A stretch of 42,147 nt of DNA from QFOX01 sp044237845. GTDB taxonomy: Bacteria > Pseudomonadota > Alphaproteobacteria > Rickettsiales > UBA3002. The notes below the pieces were generated by a model, which saw only the letters and a program-made list of their open reading frames with translations, ran no database searches and was not told where the DNA came from. The stretch lies in the NCBI GenBank assembly GCA_044237845.1, contig JBIIEL010000018.1, forward strand, positions 1 through 42,147. Reading direction: 5' to 3'. This document shows positions 34,208 through 42,147 of this stretch, piece by piece. Made by a program: the position numbers and the translations under genes. Position 1 is the stretch's first letter, and each line of letters begins with the position of its first letter.

Positions 34208-35356
34208 CTAACCCCGCTTCACCTCCGCCCACGCCCAGTCGAGCCAGGGGAGGAGGGCGGTGAGGTCGGCGTGTTCCACCGTGGCACCCGCCCAGATACG
34301 TAGGCCCGCCGGGGCATCGCGATAGGCGCCTATGTCGTAGGCGACATTTTCTTTTTCGAGCAAGTTGGTGAAATCTTTCAGCGCTTTGGCTTGTGCATCT
34401 GTGCTGAGCGCCTGATACCACGGGTCGCTGATTTTGAAGGTGACGGAGGTGCAGGAACGCTGCGACGGCTCCTCGCACAGGAAATCGACCCATGTGGTGG
34501 AGCGCACCCATTCGGTGAGCAGTTGCAGGTTGCTCTCGCTGCGGCTGATGAGCCCTTTCAGCCCACCCACAGACTCAGCCCATTTGAGGCCGTCGATCGC
34601 GTCTTCCACACAGAGCATGGAGGGGGTGTTGATGGTCTCGCCAACGAAAATGCCGTCGATGAGTTTGCCGTCTTTGGTGAGCTGGAAAATCTTCGGCATC
34701 GGCCATGTGGGCGTATGGCTGGTGAGGCGTGCCACCGCGCGCGGGCTGAGGGCGAGCATGCCGTGCGCGCCTTCGCCGCCGAGGGCTTTCTGCCAGCTCC
34801 ATGTCACCACGTCGAGCTTCGCGAAGGGAATATCCATCGCGAAGGTGGCGGAGGTGGCGTCGCAGATGGCGAGGCCTTCGAGGTCGGCGGCGATCCACTC
34901 CGCATCCGGCACGCGCACGCCGGAGGTGGTGCCGTTCCAGGTAAAAATTACATCACGCGACCAGTCGACTTTGTTAAGGTCGGGCAGCTCACCATACGGC
35001 GCATCGAATACGCGCAGATCCGTCAGCTTCAATTGCTTTTTACAATCCGCCGCCCAGCCCTTGCCGAAGGCTTCCCACGCCAGCACATCCACCCCGCGTG
35101 CGCCAAGCAGCGACCACATCGCCATTTCCACCGCGCCCGTGTCCGACGCGGGAACGATGCCGAGCACATAATCCGCCGGGATGTTGAGCAGAGCACGGCT
35201 GCGGTCGATGACCTCTTTCAGCTTTTCCTTGCCGACTTTCGCGCGGTGCGAACGGCCAAGCGATGCGCCGCTTAGTGCATCCAGCGACCAGCCGGGGCGC
35301 TTGGCGCAGGGGCCAGAAGAGAAGCAAGGGTTGTGCGGTTTGATGGTCGGTTTCAT
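34208..35356 (-). CDS. serC: Phosphoserine aminotransferase (alphaproteobacterial type)
   Basis: This PLP enzyme converts 3-phosphohydroxypyruvate and glutamate to phosphoserine in serine biosynthesis. The 382 residues begin with the family's KPHNPCFSSGPCAKRPGW and LGRSHRAKVGKEKL. The PLP-binding Lys is K190 in VTWSWQKALGGEGAHGM. ICDATSATFAMDIP supplies the Asp that contacts the cofactor. The form is the divergent SerC found in alphaproteobacteria and archaea rather than the E. coli type. It is not followed by serA here. The hydrolase gene upstream ends 10 bases before it, so the two may be co-transcribed. Confidence 0.93.
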   Translation of the reverse strand: MKPTIKPHNPCFSSGPCAKRPGWSLDALSGASLGRSHRAKVGKEKLKEVIDRSRALLNIPADYVLGIVPASDTGAVEMAMWSLLGARGVDVLAWEAFGKGWAADCKKQLKLTDLRVFDAPYGELPDLNKVDWSRDVIFTWNGTTSGVRVPDAEWIAADLEGLAICDATSATFAMDIPFAKLDVVTWSWQKALGGEGAHGMLALSPRAVARLTSHTPTWPMPKIFQLTKDGKLIDGIFVGETINTPSMLCVEDAIDGLKWAESVGGLKGLISRSESNLQLLTEWVRSTTWVDFLCEEPSQRSCTSVTFKISDPWYQALSTDAQAKALKDFTNLLEKENVAYDIGAYRDAPAGLRIWAGATVEHADLTALLPWLDWAWAEVKRG

Positions 35357-35365
35357 GTGTGCGTC

Positions 35366-36118
35366 CTATCCTAATTGTTCCTGCATCCGCCCCACGGCAT
35401 CCGTCAGTAATTGCAAGTCCGACGGGCGGTTGAGGCGGTGGTCGCCGTCCTTAATCAACGTAACGGAAACATCGTCACTGATGAGTTGTTTGCTGAGGAG
35501 GAGGGAGGTCTCCCACGGCACGTCGACATCTTCCTGCCCGTGGAAAAGATGGATGGGCTTGTCGAGGCCGATCACATCATCCAGCAGCAAATGCGCGCGG
35601 GCTTCATGAATGAAGTTGCGGGTGATGGGATAATCGCTGCTGGTGTAGTCGCTATGCACCCAGATTTTGCCTTCGTTTTCGATTTCCGTGCGTTGCTCCG
35701 GCGTCATCCGCGCGAACATGAGGCGCTCGGTGAAATCCGGCGCGGCGGCAACGCCAATCAACCCGCGCACCTGATGTTTACGCGCCAGTGCAGCATGCAG
35801 CGCTACCCACGCACCCATGCTAGAACCAATGAGAATCTGCGGGCCATGAGCGATGCTGTCGAGCATCTCAATCGCATCTGCAATAGCACCGCCGATGGTG
35901 AAATCCTCGAACGCGCCTTCGGATGCGCCATGGCCGTTATAATCAAACCGTGTGAAGGCAACACCGCGCTCCGCACACCACTCGGCGAGTGTGGTGGCCT
36001 TGGTGGAGGTGAGGTCGGAACGGAATCCGCAGCAGAACATCACCCCCGGACCGCTACCGGGCTGATGGTGATAGGCGATTTTGTATCCAGAAGCGGTGCT
36101 GTGTAGGGAAGGGCGCAT
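35366..36118 (-). CDS. Alpha/beta-hydrolase, serine type
   Basis: This 250-residue alpha/beta-hydrolase fold protein lacks a signal peptide. The nucleophile elbow is LIGSSMGAW, the acid is in HGQEDVDVPW and the His in IKDGDHRLNR, so the catalytic triad is complete. Its N-terminal strands carry VMFCCGFRSDLTSTKA and FDYNGHGASEG, resembling ABHD10-like or prolyl-oligopeptidase-related esterases. The substrate cannot be told from sequence. It lies directly upstream of serC on the same strand. Confidence 0.88.
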   Translation of the reverse strand: MRPSLHSTASGYKIAYHHQPGSGPGVMFCCGFRSDLTSTKATTLAEWCAERGVAFTRFDYNGHGASEGAFEDFTIGGAIADAIEMLDSIAHGPQILIGSSMGAWVALHAALARKHQVRGLIGVAAAPDFTERLMFARMTPEQRTEIENEGKIWVHSDYTSSDYPITRNFIHEARAHLLLDDVIGLDKPIHLFHGQEDVDVPWETSLLLSKQLISDDVSVTLIKDGDHRLNRPSDLQLLTDAVGRMQEQLG

Positions 36119-36219
36119 GCGTGCATACTATGTCACAGCGATGACTCCGGTAAATAAAAGAGTGCATGCTCTGTGCATTAGTTGTTGCACCTGTGGCACG
36201 AATCCTTACTCATGGGCGC

Positions 36220-37362
36220 ATGAAAGCCATGCCAACCATTCTGCAAGTGCTGCCACGCCTTCAATCCGGGGGGGTGGAGCGCGGTACGATTGAAATCGCT
36301 GAGGCCATTACGCGCGCGGGTATGCGGGCGATTGTGGCATCAAGCGGGGGGGCGCTGACCGCAAAAATCACTCGCCTCGGGGGCACCCATATCGAGCTTC
36401 CGCTGGCGAGTAAAAATCCGTTAGTGATGTATCAGAATGCGCTGGCGCTCTATCAGCTGATCAAGCAGCAGGGCGTAAATGTGGTGCATGCGCGCAGCCG
36501 CGCCCCGGCATGGAGCGCTTTTTATGCGGCGAAATGGGCGTGCGTGCCATTTGTCACGACATTCCACGGGGTCTATAGCACCGAGGGGCTGTTTAAAAAA
36601 TACTACAACGCAATTATGACGCGCGGGGCACGAGTGATTGCCGTGTCGCAATTCGTAGATGCGCATCTGCGGGAAGAATATGGCGTCGAGGAATCACGCA
36701 TCCGGCTGATTCCGCGCGGGGTCGATTTTGCACAGTTCGACACGGCGAAAATCATGCCAGCGCGGGTGGCGGAGCTTATCAAGTCCTGGCGGCTGCCGGA
36801 AGATACCACGCCGATTATTTTCTGCCCGGGGCGCATTACGCGTATCAAAGGCCAGCATGTGCTGATTCAAGCGCTGAGCCTGCTGCGACAGGAGAATTTT
36901 TTATGTATCATCGCGGGAGATGATGTGGGACATGAATCCTACCGCGAAGAGATGGAAGAGCAGGTGGTGAAAAGCGGACTGGAAGGCAAAGTGCGCTTCG
37001 TGAGTAATACCAACGCTATGGCCGAGGCATATCAGCTCTCGCAGCTGGTGGTCGTGCCATCCATCAAGCCGGAATCCTTTGGCCGGGTGGCGATCGAGGC
37101 GCAGGCCATGGGGCGGCTGGTGGTGGCGACCGACCATGGCGGCGCCCGCGAGACCATCGTGAATAACGAGACGGGCTATCTGGTGCCGCCGGAAAACGCA
37201 CTGGCGATGGCCGAGGCTATCCGTTTTGCCTTGGCGCTGGATGCCAATACGCGTGACGCGATGGCGAAATTCGCGCAAGCGCATGTGAGCAAGCATTTCA
37301 CCAGCCAGCAGATGCAAGACAGAACCATTGCGGTCTATCGCGAGTTGCTGGAGGCACCATGA
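36220..37362 (+). CDS. GT4-family glycosyltransferase
   Basis: This GT-B fold retaining glycosyltransferase has about 380 residues. I chose ATG 36220 (MKAMPTILQVLPRLQSGGVERG); ATG 36229 is equally possible, and neither has a strong ribosome site. The N-terminal domain has GGVERGTIEIAEAI. The C-terminal nucleotide-sugar domain has FCPGRITRIKGQHVLIQAL and the E-x7-E signature PESFGRVAIEAQAMG...ATDHGGARETI. Its role is probably lipopolysaccharide or surface polysaccharide synthesis; the sugar is unknown. The stop overlaps the next start (ATGA). Confidence 0.92.
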   Translation: MKAMPTILQVLPRLQSGGVERGTIEIAEAITRAGMRAIVASSGGALTAKITRLGGTHIELPLASKNPLVMYQNALALYQLIKQQGVNVVHARSRAPAWSAFYAAKWACVPFVTTFHGVYSTEGLFKKYYNAIMTRGARVIAVSQFVDAHLREEYGVEESRIRLIPRGVDFAQFDTAKIMPARVAELIKSWRLPEDTTPIIFCPGRITRIKGQHVLIQALSLLRQENFLCIIAGDDVGHESYREEMEEQVVKSGLEGKVRFVSNTNAMAEAYQLSQLVVVPSIKPESFGRVAIEAQAMGRLVVATDHGGARETIVNNETGYLVPPENALAMAEAIRFALALDANTRDAMAKFAQAHVSKHFTSQQMQDRTIAVYRELLEAP

Positions 37363-37697
37363 CAACTATTTCGTGGGAAGCCTTTCAGGCCGTGGAGCTA
37401 CGCGTGGGAACCATTCTGCGGGTTGAGGATTTCCCTGAAGCACACAAACCTGCCTATAAAGTATGGGTCGATTTTGGTTCGGTGATTAGCGAAAAATGCT
37501 CCAGCGTTCAAATCACAGCATTATACGGCAAAGAGGGACTGATTGGAAAACAGGTGGTCTGCGTGACGAATTTTCCGCCGAAACGCATCGCAGGCTTTCC
37601 ATCTGAAGTGTTGGTAACTGGATTTTATCGTGAGAATGGAGATGTCGTACTGGCGGTGCCAGATAAACCTGCGCCAAACGGCGCGAAACTTGGGTGA
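37359..37697 (+). CDS. csaA: CsaA-like tRNA-binding-domain protein
   Basis: This 112-residue stand-alone OB-fold domain is of the EMAP/Trbp111 type, as in CsaA. The signature is FQAVELRVGTILRVEDFPEAHKPAYKVWVDFG, with KQVVCVTNFPPKRIAGFPSEVL in the second half. Such proteins bind tRNA and have been described as chaperone-like. Length and motifs are normal. Its start overlaps the glycosyltransferase stop. A small hairpin straddles its stop codon. Confidence 0.9.
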   Translation: MTTISWEAFQAVELRVGTILRVEDFPEAHKPAYKVWVDFGSVISEKCSSVQITALYGKEGLIGKQVVCVTNFPPKRIAGFPSEVLVTGFYRENGDVVLAVPDKPAPNGAKLG

Positions 37698-37737
37698 TAC
37701 TTTATCACCAGATGCTCATCTTCATCCACATGATGAG
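37693..37737 (+). terminator. Possible terminator hairpins after the CsaA-like gene
   Basis: GGTGATA-CTT-TATCACC (37693-37709) overlaps the stop codon. It is followed by a second stem, CTCATC-N11-GATGAG (37715-37737), and ATTGTTT. Neither has a long T-tract, so termination is uncertain. The following 37738-37913 shows no supported gene. Confidence 0.3.
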
Positions 37738-37913
37738 ATTGTTTAGTATCAATAGGATAAGTCAGTTATACCAACTTCTGCCCACACCTGAGACACCTCA
37801 TCCATATTTTCCATAATACATATTATATGACAATTAGCATGGGGTGTGTAAAGCTATATTCTATTTAGAATCAGCCGGATAATGCGCGAACCCCCTTTGA
37901 TGCATCACATGAA

Positions 37914-38561
37914 CTAATTGGAAGATCGTATACAGGATGCGCCAGCAAGGCACATCACCGGCAACATGAAGGCGCTGAAGCCGACCAGAAACAACACACT
38001 CGTCGCCTGGTCGTCTAACGATGCTCCGGCCATGCTGCTACCAAAGATAATAACCGGAATGCTCAGCGGCAGCACCACAAGGCTGAGTATGGCGCCAGAG
38101 CGCTCCATCCCCGCCATCATAGCAGACACAAAGGCCGTGATCATGCTCAACGGCAGCGCACCAAGCGCCAAGCTCAGCAGATAGTTGTCCCAGTCAGGCA
38201 GCGGAATGGCGAGTAAAATCGCTGCGACTGGCAAAGTTATAGCGACCGGAATGACTACCGAAAGATAATAGGCCAACCATTTGGCAAAAATAACGGATTC
38301 AAGTGAGAGCCTCGTGAGTTGAAAATATTCGAGCCGTCCGGTATCGCGGTCGCGCTGAAACAGACCCGCACCACCAATGCTAATGGCCAGAATTAAAGCA
38401 ACCCACAAAGTACCAACCGCAAGCGATTGATAGTCAAAGCCCCCCCCTTTCTGAGAAAAGGGATAAAGTAGCACTATAGAAACAAAAAGAGCAATTATTT
38501 GAATGGCTTCTTTTAAATTCTTAAAGTAATACTTCAGTTCAAAAGAAAGTAGATTCAGCAT
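37914..38561 (-). CDS. ccmB: Haem exporter permease CcmB
   Basis: This inner-membrane subunit of the CcmAB transporter serves system I cytochrome c maturation. Its 215 residues contain six hydrophobic helices. Family features include FELKYYFKN at the start, FQRDRDTGRLEYFQLTRLSLESVIFAKWLAYY, and the later PLSMITAFVSAMMAGMERSGAILSLVVLPLSIPVIIFG. It lies 21 bases after ccmA on the same strand, forming the usual operon. Confidence 0.94.
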   Translation of the reverse strand: MLNLLSFELKYYFKNLKEAIQIIALFVSIVLLYPFSQKGGGFDYQSLAVGTLWVALILAISIGGAGLFQRDRDTGRLEYFQLTRLSLESVIFAKWLAYYLSVVIPVAITLPVAAILLAIPLPDWDNYLLSLALGALPLSMITAFVSAMMAGMERSGAILSLVVLPLSIPVIIFGSSMAGASLDDQATSVLFLVGFSAFMLPVMCLAGASCIRSSN

Positions 38562-38582
38562 AGTGGTTTTAACTTTATATAG

Positions 38583-39185
38583 TTAGTTTAATTTATTGAT
38601 ATTAATTGTTTTTACCATTTCTCCCTGCATATCCATATGGCTGGCCACGACAATCATACCGCCCTGCTCCAGCCGCGTCTGCATTAGCGTATGCAACAAG
38701 TTAATACCGTCGCTGTCGAGATTCGATGTTGGCTCATCGAGCAACCACAAATTGGATTGCTGGGTGATGAGTCGGGTCAAGGCTACGCGCTGCTGCCATC
38801 CAGCCGAGAGCTTGGCTACTGGCACGTCTGCAATGTCTTCGAGATCAAAATAATGCATGGCAGCGCTTGTCAGCTCCGAAAAGCCGCTAAGTTTACCCCA
38901 AAGTGCAACATTATCTTCTACATTTAATGTGGGCACCAACCCATTACGATGTCCTATATAAACGGCCTTTACCTCTGTAGGCCATGCGCCATTTAGCTGA
39001 ATTGCGCCGGCACCAACGGGCAAAAGCCCCGCCAAAGTTTTGAGAAGGGTGGATTTGCCTGCGCCATTACTGCCGCGCACCACCAGGATTTCACCCCCCG
39101 AAAGGCCCGTTGATAGTGGCGGGGTGAGTGGCGCGCCTTCGCGGGCGACAACTAAATCGATCAACTCTAAACTGTTACTTTTCAT
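38583..39185 (-). CDS. ccmA: Haem exporter ATPase CcmA
   Basis: This ABC ATPase powers CcmB in cytochrome c maturation. I chose ATG 39185 (MKSNSLELIDLVVAREG), giving 200 residues, the usual size. A longer frame to 39272 would overlap the acnA leader. It has Walker A GSNGAGKST, Q-loop region YIGHRNGLVPTLNVEDN, signature LSAGWQQRVAL, Walker B LWLLDEPTSNLD, and the H-loop VASHMDM. It is divergent from acnA, and the 123-base gap to the acnA start must hold both promoters. Confidence 0.94.
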   Translation of the reverse strand: MKSNSLELIDLVVAREGAPLTPPLSTGLSGGEILVVRGSNGAGKSTLLKTLAGLLPVGAGAIQLNGAWPTEVKAVYIGHRNGLVPTLNVEDNVALWGKLSGFSELTSAAMHYFDLEDIADVPVAKLSAGWQQRVALTRLITQQSNLWLLDEPTSNLDSDGINLLHTLMQTRLEQGGMIVVASHMDMQGEMVKTININKLN

Positions 39186-39308
39186 CCACGGCTCAAGACA
39201 AATTTCTAGTTTTTGGTGTATATTTCTGCTTTTATCTAGCACGCGCACTGCGTGATAGATAGTCACGGTCATACGTCATTTAAAACCGTAACGCAAAGGA
39301 AGCCTTCC

Positions 39309-42008
<2,700 letters not shown>

Positions 42009-42019
42009 GGAGAAGTCCG

Positions 42020-42147
42020 ATGACCGACCAACCCGTTACCCCCGCTAACCCCTATGATGCGGATACGCTGAGCCGCGTGATTATGCTGCTGTACGGCAAG
42101 ATGGACCATGGCGGCCCCTTCTGGTGCTATGTCGCCATTAAGCCGTC
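42020..42147 (+). CDS. Unidentified ORF, cut by the window end
   Basis: The frame opens at ATG 42020 behind GGAGAAG, 11 bases after acnA, and is still open at the edge (42 codons visible). The product begins MTDQPVTPANPYDADTLSRV and continues with MDHGGPFWCYVAIKP. I do not recognise it from this part. Its position suggests co-transcription with acnA. Confidence 0.7.
   Translation, partial: MTDQPVTPANPYDADTLSRVIMLLYGKMDHGGPFWCYVAIKP

Noticed and set aside
34391..35275. 294-codon plus-strand frame opposite serC
   Set aside because: It is antisense of a clearly recognised enzyme.

Overview
The window reads as alphaproteobacterial chromosome interrupted by a long accessory stretch. The housekeeping genes (ispH, zapE, panC, pyrE, a serC-type transaminase, ccmAB, acnA), the CCA-encoding tRNA-Val and the short ATGA gene overlaps fit an alphaproteobacterium. 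I cannot place it to order from sequence alone. A textbook ParB site (parS) at 32676-32691 suggests the right half lies in an origin-proximal part of the chromosome.

Layout. (1) 1-10848: an unrecognised 1505-residue protein (minus strand), then a two-partner secretion pair, tpsB and tpsA. The tpsA gene is cut off inside its beta-helix repeats. (2) 10849-16375, minus strand: a broken DISARM-like defence operon made of a frameshifted cytosine-5 DNA methyltransferase, a DrmD-type SNF2 helicase, and a DrmMI-type adenine methyltransferase cut at the same breakpoint as tpsA. No drmA, drmB or drmC is present. (3) 16651-18433: umuD-umuC with a perfect upstream palindrome and a UmuD carrying an extra basic N-terminal segment. 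(4) 18687-20130: a helical-repeat protein whose frame runs into a second frame encoding a putative caspase-like (clan CD) domain. (5) 20186-21301: a class II Fic AMP-transferase with a likely operator. (6) 21729-23464: an arsenic-type cassette (DUF2892, a 33-residue coupled ORF, OsmC, ACR3). (7) 23692-25036: an exported ClpP-fold-like protein and the first ~60 residues of an ADP-ribosylglycohydrolase. (8) About 25036-28745: a P4-like satellite remnant at tRNA-Val, with a truncated primase-helicase, a 29-residue ORF, an AlpA-like HTH protein, an unknown protein and an integrase. (9) 28745-42147: core chromosome, containing parS, an unknown EF-hand protein, a glycosyltransferase, a CsaA-like protein, ccmAB, acnA and the start of the next gene.

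How it fits together. Regions 2-8 form an accessory island next to tRNA-Val that mixes defence (DISARM remnant), mutagenic repair, putative effectors or toxins (Fic, caspase-like) and stress resistance (arsenite export). It has two abrupt tail-to-tail breakpoints, near 10846 and 25036. At each, a plus-strand gene and a minus-strand gene both lose their 3' ends. These may be real illegitimate recombination scars or assembly joins; the sequence alone cannot decide.
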